From Bacteroidales bacterium (lineage in GTDB: Bacteria; Bacteroidota; Bacteroidia; Bacteroidales; WCHB1-69), in NCBI GenBank assembly GCA_017527945.1, contig JAFXPL010000008.1:1-16035 (forward strand): a DNA stretch of 16,035 nucleotides, read 5' to 3'. A program made the position numbers and the translations under genes. Below are positions 6,327-13,593 of the stretch, piece by piece (positions within the stretch are counted from its first letter, which is position 1; each line of letters begins with the position of its first letter). The notes beneath the pieces were generated by a model. It was given only the letters and a program-made list of their open reading frames with translations. It had not been told where the DNA came from and made no database searches.

Positions 6327-7916
6327 ATGAAACGCTACATATTCGTAACCGGAGGCGTGGTCTCCTCCTTAGGCAAAGGCATCATCTCGGCCAGCATCGG
6401 AAAACTGCTGCAGGCGCGGGGATATACCATCACCATCCAGAAATTCGACCCCTACATCAACATCGACCCCGGCACGCTGAACCCCTACGAGCACGGCGAG
6501 TGCTACGTGACCGTCGATGGGATGGAAACCGACTTGGACTTGGGGCATTACGAACGGTTCACGGGCATCCGCACCACCCGCGCCAACTCCGTGACCACCG
6601 GCAGAATCTACAAGACCGTCATCGACAAGGAGCGGCACGGCGACTATTTGGGCAAAACCATACAGGTGGTGCCGCACATCACCGACGAGATCAAGCGCCG
6701 GATGCTGCGTGACGACGACGTTGACTTTGTCATCACGGAAATCGGCGGCACCATCGGCGACATCGAGTCGGCGCCGTTCTTGGAGGCCATCCGCCAGCTG
6801 AAATGGGAGCTGGGCAACCGCGCCGTGAGCGTGCACCTCACATACGTGCCCTATCTGCGCGCCGCCGACGAGCTCAAGACCAAACCCACCCAGCACTCCG
6901 TGAAGGAGATGCAAGGAGCCGGCATCCAACCCGACGTGCTCGTCCTGCGCACCGAAAAGCACCTCTCCGACGGCATCCGCCAGAAGGTGGCCTCCTTCTG
7001 CAACGTCGATTTGGAGTGCGTGGTGCAGAGCGAGGACCTGCCGAGTATCTACGAAGTGCCCGTCAATATGCAGAAGCAGGGATTGGATGCGGCGCTACTG
7101 CGGAAATTCGGTGTTCCCGTGGGCGAGACCCCCAAGATGGAGGGCTGGCACCGGTTCCTGGACCTCCAACGCACCGCCGAAAAGGAAGTCCGCGTAGGAT
7201 TGGTGGGCAAATACGACCTGCAGGATGCCTATAAGAGCATCCGCGAAAGTCTTTCTTTGGCGGGCGTTTACAACCATGTGAAAGTAAAAATCGAGTTCAT
7301 CAACAGCGAGAATATCACCGAAGAGAATGTGGCGGAGAAGCTCGCCGATGTGGCGGGTGTGCTGATATGTCCCGGCTTCGGGCAGCGCGGCATCGAAGGG
7401 AAAATCATCGCCGTGGAATACGCCCGCACCCACAACATGCCGGCGTTCGGCATCTGCTTGGGTATGCAGATGATGGTGATCGAATTTGCCCGCAACGTAT
7501 TGAAATACAGTGATGCCAACTCCGCCGAGATGGATCCGGCCACCCCGCACAATGTGATAGACCTGATGGAGGAGCAAAAATCTGTGACCAACATGGGCGG
7601 CACCATGCGCTTGGGCGCCTACGACTGCGAGTTGCGTGAAGGCAGCCGTGTGGCGGAGATCTACGGAACCCTCCAGATCAGCGAACGCCACCGTCACCGC
7701 TACGAGTTTAACAACCGGTACAAGGAAGAGTACGAGAAAAACGGCATGCAATGCGTGGGCACGAATCCCGGCAACGACTTGGTCGAAATCGTGGAGATTC
7801 CCGGTCACCGCTGGTTCATCGGCACGCAATTCCACCCCGAGTACTCCAGCACGGTGCTGCATCCGCACCCGTTGTTCATGAGTTTTGTGAGGGAGGTGGC
7901 GACAAGCTGTCAATAG
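6327..7916 (+). CDS. pyrG: CTP synthase
   Basis: A 529-residue protein, normal for PyrG (about 530-550). It turns UTP into CTP using ATP and glutamine, the last step of pyrimidine nucleotide synthesis. The N-terminal synthase domain starts MKRYIFVTGGVVSSLGKGI with the P-loop-like nucleotide-binding stretch, followed by QKFDPYINIDPGTLNPYEHG and DLDLGHYERF, all hallmarks of the family. The C-terminal class-I glutaminase domain shows the nucleophile Cys377 in PAFGICLGMQ and the His503/Glu505 pair in FHPEYSS. Start at 6327 is the family start (MKRYIFVTGG). It follows the PurF-like gene by 34 bp filled with a heptamer repeat, so the two nucleotide-synthesis genes are probably one operon. There is no obvious terminator after the stop; decayed gene fragments follow directly. 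Confidence 0.97.
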   Translation: MKRYIFVTGGVVSSLGKGIISASIGKLLQARGYTITIQKFDPYINIDPGTLNPYEHGECYVTVDGMETDLDLGHYERFTGIRTTRANSVTTGRIYKTVIDKERHGDYLGKTIQVVPHITDEIKRRMLRDDDVDFVITEIGGTIGDIESAPFLEAIRQLKWELGNRAVSVHLTYVPYLRAADELKTKPTQHSVKEMQGAGIQPDVLVLRTEKHLSDGIRQKVASFCNVDLECVVQSEDLPSIYEVPVNMQKQGLDAALLRKFGVPVGETPKMEGWHRFLDLQRTAEKEVRVGLVGKYDLQDAYKSIRESLSLAGVYNHVKVKIEFINSENITEENVAEKLADVAGVLICPGFGQRGIEGKIIAVEYARTHNMPAFGICLGMQMMVIEFARNVLKYSDANSAEMDPATPHNVIDLMEEQKSVTNMGGTMRLGAYDCELREGSRVAEIYGTLQISERHRHRYEFNNRYKEEYEKNGMQCVGTNPGNDLVEIVEIPGHRWFIGTQFHPEYSSTVLHPHPLFMSFVREVATSCQ

Positions 7917-7917
7917 C

Positions 7918-8001
7918 AATCCCCTTTTCAACATCCGATACGGCCTGCTCGTCATCACCTTTCTGTTGACCGTCAGCGTGCAAGCTCAGCAGCGCGACCG
8001 G
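7918..8001 (+). pseudogene. Remnant of the 5' end of an exported-protein gene
   Basis: Just after pyrG, one frame reads NPLFNIRYGLLVITFLLTVS followed by VQAQQRDR, a textbook Sec signal peptide with a positive n-region, hydrophobic core and an AxA-like VQAQ cleavage region. No start codon is left in frame (an upstream TGA lies at 7888), and the frame runs straight into the antisense of the truncated AraC gene. The mature protein is gone, so its identity cannot be told. Confidence 0.5.
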
Positions 8002-8645
8002 TTGGGAAGCCCTTTCTCATGCTGCCTCCCCTCCCGATAGTAGTGCTCCAGTAGCGTCTCCAAGCGCCGCAGCAGGTCGGTATGCTGGCTGAACGAGACC
8101 TGCATCTGCATGGAATAGAACCGGGCGATGTACTCCAGCACCAAAGCCAACCGCGCCACCACAATGTTGACGGTATGGCGGTCCTGCTCCGGCCGCAAAA
8201 GCTCCGTCCGCATTTCTTCGAGAAGCCGCACAAGGGTGTCGCGCTGTCGGTCGTCCAAAGCCAGCGTCTCACTGACGTTGTAGGTGAAATAGGTGTAGCC
8301 CGACATCCGCCGGCCCAACTCGCGCCCGTTCAGGAGGTCGAGGGAGAAAAGCAGGGCCCACCCCTCGGCCTGAATCTCCTCGCCGGTGTCGGTCTTGCTC
8401 CCGATCTGGCCAGGCGAGACGCACATCAGCGTGTGCTGCGGCATGTCGTACCGCAACTGCCCGTAGGAAAGCGTTTCCATGCGCTGGTCGGCGATGAAGA
8501 TCCCATACACGTCGTAGCTGTTCAGGCTGTGGCGGCAATGTTCCAGCTCATCGTAGTGTATGACGCTGATGTGCGGGTGCAGCACCGGCGCCCCGATATA
8601 ACGCGCATAGTCGTTGACACTGTGGGCTTTAAGTATCTTCTTCAT
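7986..8645 (-). pseudogene. AraC-family regulator lacking its DNA-binding domain (copy 1)
   Basis: A 219-residue frame starting MKKILKAHSVNDYARYIGAP that matches the N-terminal sensing domain of Bacteroidota AraC-type regulators located next to aldo-keto reductase genes. The chain runs well until HYYREGRQHEKGLPN, where such proteins go on into the double helix-turn-helix; here it breaks off into RSRC and a stop. The breakpoint coincides with the end of the decayed signal-peptide stretch at about 8001, so a deletion joined two broken genes. Full-length relatives have about 300 residues. Without the HTH it cannot act as a normal regulator. The first 71 codons and the upstream DNA are repeated at 10527-10924. 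The possible promoter box (8676-8683, read on the minus strand CAACTTTG) departs from TAnnTTTG at its first base. Confidence 0.8.
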
Positions 8646-8831
8646 TCCTTTTCTCCGTTTATGGAACACAAGACGCAAAGTTGCAAAAATTCCGAATCCG
8701 TGCAGGTGTCCACCAAGTTCACCCCGCAGCCGACATCGCACCCACCAAGGATGGGGTCGCTCGTTTGGAGACCTTGGCCGACACCACCGGCATCGACACC
8801 CGCGGCGATTGGGAGCATACAATGGAATAAA
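8434..8831. repeat. 398-bp direct repeat, left copy (AraC 5' end plus aldo-keto reductase remnant)
   Basis: Matches 10527-10924 without gaps and with about 20 mismatches counted by eye (about 95% identity). It covers the first 71 codons of the AraC gene (minus strand), the intergenic region and the aldo-keto reductase remnant (plus strand). Weaker similarity continues for about 40 bp (to around 8870) past the remnant's stop. Confidence 0.92.
8700..8830 (+). pseudogene. Aldo/keto reductase remnant (copy 1)
   Basis: Two short pieces of an aldo/keto reductase are joined out of frame. VQVSTKFTPQ (8700-8729) resembles the second-strand region of such enzymes. From 8729 another frame gives ADIAPTKDGVARLETLADTT and then GIDTRGDWEHTME with a TAA at 8828, matching the usual C-terminus. 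Everything between, including most of the TIM barrel and the catalytic Tyr/His, is missing. It diverges from the AraC fragment, as is common for this regulator/enzyme pair. Confidence 0.65.
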
Positions 8832-8890
8832 CTGAAATGCAAATACTTGCGCACCGGCGACTGCATCTATGCAGCCCAGCTGCCCGACTA

Positions 8891-10303
8891 TCACTTGAAA
8901 TGCAGGGCGAAGGCCGCAGGGTCCGTGATCACGAGCTGCGGTGCACCGTCCTCGCGCCGGGTGATGGCACAGCCGGAAGGAAGGTCCTCGGCAAAGAAAT
9001 CAAAGTCCTTGCCCTCCAGAATGTAGCGGCGGTAGTCTTTCTCCAAGCGGTCACGGTCCATCAGACCGGCCATCGCATCGAGGAACTTCTCTGCCGTGAA
9101 GTCATCGACAAAGGGCTTCACAGCCTCCATCATCGGCTTCCAGGCGTTCGGTTCGCCGGTCTCCTTCTCATACACGCCGGCCAGATGGAAGGCATAGCTG
9201 AAGCCGCGCCAGTACAACAGCCAAATGTAGTCGCCGTCGTTCCAGAACTTCTCTTCCGCCTCGTCGTCGGGGGCGTTGCGATAAGGGTTGTGGTAGAGTC
9301 CGGCAAGGGCGATGTTGAAATAGGTGGCAAAATAGGAGGGATCCGCCAATCCTGATGCCACCAGCTGGTAGCCGGTCTGCATCTCGTTGAAACCCTCGGG
9401 AAACCACACGGGGCCGTTGTTCAGCCATTTATGCCCGACCTCGTGGGTGAACAAATCCCTGCGCTTCGGTGTCAGGATGGTGTCCGCGGTGGCATCGTAC
9501 CGGGAGACAAAGCCGTTGGTGAACCCGTTGCCCGTCGCCTCCCACGTGTTTTTCCGGAAGGGGAAAAACAGCATCGAATAAGGCCCGTCGTATTCATCGT
9601 CCCAAAAGCTAGAAATGGCAGAATAAAAGGTCTTGAAATAGTCGGTGAGTTCCATTTTGTTCAACACAGCGTTCTTGCGAAGGGCCGTCACCAAATAGTG
9701 AAGATTTCCGTCCACCATTACCGAATCAACGGTCAGCAGCGGGTCGCCGGCAATGACCGACCATGCAATGTCGCGAACTTTTCCTTCAAAAGGCCCCGTT
9801 TCTTTTCCGGCATTGTAGAGACAGAAGACAGGGTAATCGGGGACAGACTCCCAGGTGACGGACACGGGCATTTCATCATGTTCGACTGGCACGGCAAACA
9901 GGTTTTCAGTCCGTGTGAACAGCATTTCGCTGTCGATGTCGGGACGGAAGACATCCCACAGGCAGCCGCCCGGCGAGCCGTAATCGGCAGGCAGCGTGCA
10001 GCGGACGACGTATGAAAAACGGGCCTGTCCGTTCACGAGCCGGACGGTCAGTTCGAGCGAATCCGTGTGAGTCTGCACTTCGCCTTGGCTGACGGTGAGG
10101 TCTTGAAACCAAGTCATCTGGTCTGTCATGCCGCCGTTCTCGGATGCGTAAGAGAAACGCATCGTGTCTGCGGATGAGGTCAAAACAACCGAAACACCGA
10201 TCCCGTCGCCTTTCCAGGAGAGCACATAATCAATGTGTCCTGTCTCTTGGGCGTATGAAACAAATGTCAGAGTCGTCAAAAGGATAAAAAACGTTTTTCG
10301 CAT
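8891..10303 (-). CDS. Secreted zinc metallopeptidase-like protein (M1/M61-like gluzincin)
   Basis: A 470-residue protein with a clear Sec signal peptide (MRKTFFILLTTLTFVSYAQ, cleavage near residue 18-19). HEVGH at 287-291 gives the two zinc-binding histidines and the catalytic glutamate; a third ligand may be E303 or E307 in WFPEGFNE. A later LLYWRGFSYAFHLAGVYE (about 362-379) resembles the tyrosine-containing helix of M1/M61 aminopeptidases. The N-terminal 200 residues look like beta-rich folds seen before such catalytic domains. The HEVGH-to-Glu spacing is shorter than the classic HEXXH-x18-E, so the assignment to a family is open. I chose the inner ATG at 10303 because the upstream ATG (10345) would put 14 polar residues before the signal peptide. 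It lies between the two copies of a 398-bp repeat and is the only intact gene of that stretch. Substrate unknown; location periplasmic or extracellular. Confidence 0.75.
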   Translation of the reverse strand: MRKTFFILLTTLTFVSYAQETGHIDYVLSWKGDGIGVSVVLTSSADTMRFSYASENGGMTDQMTWFQDLTVSQGEVQTHTDSLELTVRLVNGQARFSYVVRCTLPADYGSPGGCLWDVFRPDIDSEMLFTRTENLFAVPVEHDEMPVSVTWESVPDYPVFCLYNAGKETGPFEGKVRDIAWSVIAGDPLLTVDSVMVDGNLHYLVTALRKNAVLNKMELTDYFKTFYSAISSFWDDEYDGPYSMLFFPFRKNTWEATGNGFTNGFVSRYDATADTILTPKRRDLFTHEVGHKWLNNGPVWFPEGFNEMQTGYQLVASGLADPSYFATYFNIALAGLYHNPYRNAPDDEAEEKFWNDGDYIWLLYWRGFSYAFHLAGVYEKETGEPNAWKPMMEAVKPFVDDFTAEKFLDAMAGLMDRDRLEKDYRRYILEGKDFDFFAEDLPSGCAITRREDGAPQLVITDPAAFALHFK

Positions 10304-10351
10304 TTTAATTTCAGTTTTTAATGATAAAATACTGTTGCCGGACATCGCCGT

Positions 10352-10435
10352 TCACATCCACTCGAAATTCTCTTTCCCGGCAATGGTCTTGAAAAGGCAT
10401 TTGGCGACACCCACGTCAAGGGCCGCGCAGCCGAA
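10352..10435 (-). pseudogene. C-terminal gene remnant
   Basis: On the minus strand, one frame reads FGCAALDVGVAKCLFKTIAG and then KENFEWM with a TGA at 10352-10354. The pattern recalls the C-terminus of ornithine cyclodeaminase/mu-crystallin proteins (FxSxGxAxxDVxxA), but this is a weak resemblance. The frame is closed upstream by the stop codon that also ends the AraC copy 2, so no full gene remains. Confidence 0.3.
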
Positions 10436-10738
10436 TCAGCTGTTTTCAGGGCGCGAAGACGCAGAAAACCGGGAACCCGCCTGGCTCGGCGCCACGCCGA
10501 AATGCCGCTTATAGACGCGGCTGAAATGCTGCGGCATGTCGTACCGCAACTGCCCGTAGGAAAGCGCCTCCATGCGCTGGTCGGCGATGAAGTTCCCATA
10601 CACATCGTAACTGTTCAGGCTGTGGCGGCAATGCTCCAGCTCATCGTAGTGTATCACACTGATGTGCGGGTGCAGCACCGGCGCCCCGATATAGCGGGCG
10701 TAGTCGTTGACACTGTGGACTTTAAGTATCTTCTTCAT
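10436..10738 (-). pseudogene. AraC-family regulator with internal deletion (copy 2)
   Basis: A 100-residue frame with the same N-terminus as copy 1 (MKKILKVHSVNDYARYIGAP, about 95% identical over 71 codons). At DMPQH (residues 67-71) the sequence jumps to FSRVYKRHFGVAPSQ, which is the typical end of the second AraC helix-turn-helix (usually preceded by YPQ or similar). The effector-binding middle and most of the HTH are missing, and the last 14 residues (AGSRFSASSRPENS) do not look like an AraC tail. The product would be non-functional as a classical regulator, though the frame is still open. Upstream, CAAAGTTA at 10769-10776 reads TAACTTTG on the minus strand, a good -7 box. Confidence 0.8.
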
Positions 10739-10768
10739 TCCTTTTCTCCGTTTATGGAACACGAGACG

Positions 10769-10776
10769 CAAAGTTA
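10769..10776 (-). promoter_or_regulatory. Putative -7 promoter box of AraC copy 2
   Basis: Read on the minus strand this is TAACTTTG, fitting TAnnTTTG, 30 bp before the ATG at 10738. The equivalent box in copy 1 (8676-8683) is CAACTTTG. No clear -33 TTTG is seen. Confidence 0.4.
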
Positions 10777-10792
10777 CAAAAATTCCGAATCC

Positions 10793-10923
10793 GTGCAGGT
10801 GTCCACCAAGTTCACCCCGCAGCCGACATCGCGCTCACCAAGGATGAGGTCGCCCGTTTGGAGACCTTGGCCGACGCCACCGGCATCGACACCCGCGGCG
10901 ATTGGGAGCATACGATGGAATAA
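10793..10923 (+). pseudogene. Aldo/keto reductase remnant (copy 2)
   Basis: Same two pieces as copy 1: VQVSTKFTPQ at 10793-10822, then from 10822 in another frame ADIALTKDEVARLETLADAT and GIDTRGDWEHTME ending at TAA 10921-10923. The deletion scar is at the same base as in copy 1, so the gene was already broken before the segment was duplicated. Confidence 0.65.
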
Positions 10924-11056
10924 AAGAAGATACAAATATTTGCGTACGGGCGGCATCATCGGCGACTGTGCGAAGATGGGGAGACGGAGATAGTGGATTT
11001 ACAGACTGTAATCCAAAAAAAATATAGAATTTTCGGAATATAATCCAGAAATTTTA

Positions 11057-11064
11057 TATTTTTG
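11057..11064 (+). promoter_or_regulatory. Putative -7 promoter box of the DUF4143 ATPase gene
   Basis: TATTTTTG fits TAnnTTTG and lies 19 bp before the ATG at 11084, in an AT-rich leader (about 11000-11080). No clear -33 element. Confidence 0.45.
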
Positions 11065-11083
11065 CAATTTCAAATCTGTTGCT

Positions 11084-12208
11084 ATGATTAAGAGAAAACT
11101 GGAAGAAGTTGTGGAAAGTCAGTTGTTTAAGGGGAAAGCGATTGTTATAGTGGGTCCCCGGCAGGTGGGGAAAACCACTTTGCTTAAAGAATTTATACGT
11201 CGGAGCGACAAGCCAGTGCTTTCGCTCAATTGCGATGAGCCTGAGGTGCAGGCAATGCTGACCAATACCAATGTGGCCAAATTGCAAACCATTATTGGCA
11301 ATAATGAATTGGTGGTAATTGATGAAGCTCAAAAGGTGGACAATATCGGCTTGACACTCAAACTGATTGTGGACAACTTTTCAAATGTGCAAGTGATTGC
11401 TACAGGTTCATCGGCTTTTGAGCTGCGCAACAGATTGAACGAGCCGCTGACCGGTCGCAAGTTTGAGTATCAGATGTACCCTGTCAGTTGCGGTGAGATT
11501 ATGGATACGTATGGTCTGATTGAGGAACGTCGCACCTTGGAGAACCGTCTCATCTACGGCAGCTATCCCGATATTATCATGCACCCCGCAGAAGCCCGCC
11601 GATACCTCACCGAACTCACACAAAGTTATCTCTACAAAGACATTCTCTCGCTTGACAGTCTCCGTAAACCGCAGCTACTTGACAAATTGCTACAGGCATT
11701 GGCTTTCCAAGTAGGCAGTGAAGTGTCGAGCAATGAGCTGGCCCGAACTTTGCAAACAGACGGTAAGACCATTGACAAATATATTGATTTGCTGGAAAAA
11801 AGTTATGTGATCTTCCGGCTTGGCGGGTTGAGCCGCAACCTGCGCACCGAATTGAAGCGAGCCAAGAAAATCTATTTTTATGACAATGGGGTGCGAAATG
11901 CCATTATTCAGCAGTTTGCACCAGTGAATCTCCGCAACGACATGGGTGCCTTGTGGGAAAACTTTTTCATTGCAGAGCGAATGAAGCGCAACCATTATTT
12001 CGGCCATTATTGCAACCGTTATTTCTGGCGCACCACGCTGCAGCAGAAAATAGATCTGGTGGAAGAGTGCGACGGGGTGATAACTGCTTTTGAAATGAAA
12101 TGGAATCCAACAAAGAAGGTCATATTCTCGAAGAGTTTCACCGAATCCTACAATGTCGGCGACACTGTAACAGTCACTCCCGAAAACTATCTCGAATATT
12201 TGTTATAG
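11084..12208 (+). CDS. AAA ATPase with C-terminal DUF4143 domain
   Basis: A 374-residue protein with the standard layout of the large DUF4143 ATPase family. The N-terminal AAA domain has Walker A GPRQVGKTT (24-32), Walker B LVVIDEAQ (76-83) and a sensor-1 ATGSS (106-110). The C-terminal DUF4143 part contains the ENFFIAERMKRN and TAFEMKW stretches, which resemble a PD-(D/E)XK nuclease core (E, then D in QKIDLV, then E-x-K). Members are abundant in Bacteroidota and often occur as many paralogues near mobile DNA; their cellular job is not established. The protein is full length. It has its own promoter-like box and ends 30 bp before the amidohydrolase gene, so co-transcription is possible, but a functional link is not evident. 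Confidence 0.9.
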   Translation: MIKRKLEEVVESQLFKGKAIVIVGPRQVGKTTLLKEFIRRSDKPVLSLNCDEPEVQAMLTNTNVAKLQTIIGNNELVVIDEAQKVDNIGLTLKLIVDNFSNVQVIATGSSAFELRNRLNEPLTGRKFEYQMYPVSCGEIMDTYGLIEERRTLENRLIYGSYPDIIMHPAEARRYLTELTQSYLYKDILSLDSLRKPQLLDKLLQALAFQVGSEVSSNELARTLQTDGKTIDKYIDLLEKSYVIFRLGGLSRNLRTELKRAKKIYFYDNGVRNAIIQQFAPVNLRNDMGALWENFFIAERMKRNHYFGHYCNRYFWRTTLQQKIDLVEECDGVITAFEMKWNPTKKVIFSKSFTESYNVGDTVTVTPENYLEYLL

Positions 12209-12238
12209 TAGATAAAAAACCGTTATAAACCGCCATCC

Positions 12239-13567
12239 ATGCAAAAAAACATAATTCACATCGCTATTATGACATTATTAGTTCTCCCAACCACTGCGCA
12301 AATCGACCTCCACAGCCACGCCGTCACGCAGGGTTACCGCGACTACATCAAGGCCAACGGCGCGGAGCTGGACGAGGGGTTCCCCATTCCGGACTGGGAT
12401 GCGGAGAGGCACATCGCCTTCATGGACAAGGCCGGCATCCGGACTTCTGTGCTGACGATGCCCGCGCCGCAGCCTTACTTCGGCGACGCGGAGGCCTCGG
12501 CGGAGGTGTGCCGCAGGTACAACGAGGAGTGCGCTGCGCTGAAGGCCCGCTATCCCGGACGTTTTATGTTCTGTGCCGCGCTGCCGCTGCCCGACGTGCC
12601 GCACGCCATTGCGGAGGCCCGCTACGCCATCGAGGTGCTGGGGGCAGACGGCATCAAGTTGGCCACCAACAGCTACGGGCAGTACCTCGGCGACCCTGAA
12701 CTCGACACGCTCTTTGCCGTGCTCAACGAGTACAACGCTGTCGTCATCTTGCATCCGCACCGTCCGGAGCCCGTCAACCGGCAGGTGATGCGGCAAACGC
12801 CCCTTGCCATGCAGGAGTACCTTTCGGAGACCACCCGCGCCGTGGCCAACATGATCAGCCGCAACGTCCTGGCCCGCTATCCCAAGGTGAAGGTCGTGGT
12901 GCCCCATTGCGGCGCCTACCTGCCCTTGGCCGTGCCGCGCATGAAGTCGCTCGTCCCGGTGATGCAGGCCAACAGGCTGGTCGGCGAAATCGACTGGCAG
13001 GCCAACCTGTCGCGCCTCTACTACGACCTGGCCGGTGCGCCCACCGACGATGTCCTCGACGCGCTCCTCACCGTCACCACACCCGACCATATCCTCTACG
13101 GCAGCGACTACCCGTATGTGGCCGAGACGGTGCTCATCGGCGGCAAGCAGGCCTTGGAAGGCCGTCTCGCCGCGCACGGGTTAGATCCGCAGGACATCTT
13201 CACCGACAACGCCCGCCGGCTGTTCGGCGAGAACGTGCCGCTGCGCACCTATGGCGACAAGATCGTCCGCCTCGCCGAAATCGAGGTGGTGCCGGAGTAT
13301 CTGGAAGCGTATCTGGTTTACGCCAAGGAAGTTGGAGAGACCTCGGTGGAGGCGGAGCCCGGCGTGCTGACCCTCTTTTCGATGCAGTCCAAGGAAGAAC
13401 CCTGCAAGATCTACATTCTGGAAATCTACGCCGACAAAGAGGCCTACCAGAGCCACCTCCAGACCGCCCATTTCAAGAAGTACAAAGAGGGTACCGCCAA
13501 GATGGTGAAGTCGCTGAAGCTGATCGACACCAAGCCAATGGTGGGGATGGAGATGATAGGACATTGA
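12239..13567 (+). CDS. Secreted amidohydrolase fused to an ABM-like monooxygenase domain
   Basis: A 442-residue protein with three parts. A Sec signal peptide covers about residues 1-20 (MQKNIIHIAIMTLLVLPTTA). Residues 21 to about 335 are an amidohydrolase-2 TIM barrel: IDLHSHAV with H25 and H27 as metal ligands, LHPHRPEP (about 170), VPHCGAY (about 222) and YGSDYPY (about 287) with the catalytic Asp. Relatives decarboxylate or hydrolyse aromatic acids (ACMSD/gamma-resorcylate decarboxylase type). From about residue 340 (KIVRLAEIEVVPEYLEAYLV) to the end lies a ferredoxin-like domain of the antibiotic-biosynthesis-monooxygenase (ABM/YgiN quinol oxidase) type. The fusion suggests linked action on quinone-like or aromatic compounds outside the cytoplasm; the substrate is unknown. 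The gene is GC-rich apart from the signal-peptide codons. It is convergent with the TOPRIM gene (26-bp gap). Confidence 0.85.
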   Translation: MQKNIIHIAIMTLLVLPTTAQIDLHSHAVTQGYRDYIKANGAELDEGFPIPDWDAERHIAFMDKAGIRTSVLTMPAPQPYFGDAEASAEVCRRYNEECAALKARYPGRFMFCAALPLPDVPHAIAEARYAIEVLGADGIKLATNSYGQYLGDPELDTLFAVLNEYNAVVILHPHRPEPVNRQVMRQTPLAMQEYLSETTRAVANMISRNVLARYPKVKVVVPHCGAYLPLAVPRMKSLVPVMQANRLVGEIDWQANLSRLYYDLAGAPTDDVLDALLTVTTPDHILYGSDYPYVAETVLIGGKQALEGRLAAHGLDPQDIFTDNARRLFGENVPLRTYGDKIVRLAEIEVVPEYLEAYLVYAKEVGETSVEAEPGVLTLFSMQSKEEPCKIYILEIYADKEAYQSHLQTAHFKKYKEGTAKMVKSLKLIDTKPMVGMEMIGH

Positions 13568-13593
13568 CGCAGGAAAAGTTTTTCAACAAATCA

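Larger units (their letters stand above)
10527..10924. repeat. 398-bp direct repeat, right copy
   Basis: The second copy of the AraC 5' end/aldo-keto reductase remnant segment, 2,093 bp to the right of the first and in the same orientation. Its AraC-side boundary coincides exactly with the deletion junction in the AraC copy 2 gene. Confidence 0.92.

Noticed and set aside
7095..7958. Open frame of 287 codons on the minus strand
   Set aside because: Shadow of pyrG in GC-rich DNA; the plus-strand CTP synthase motifs are unambiguous.
8082..9026. Open frame of 314 codons on the plus strand
   Set aside because: It is antisense to the AraC copy 1 gene and crosses the aldo-keto reductase remnant in the wrong frame; the AraC and reductase readings match known families and this one does not.
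10304..10345. Upstream ATG for the peptidase gene
   Set aside because: It would place 14 polar residues before the signal peptide; the ATG at 10303 starts the signal peptide itself.
12278..13177. Open frame of 299 codons on the minus strand
   Set aside because: Antisense shadow of the amidohydrolase gene, with no recognisable domain.
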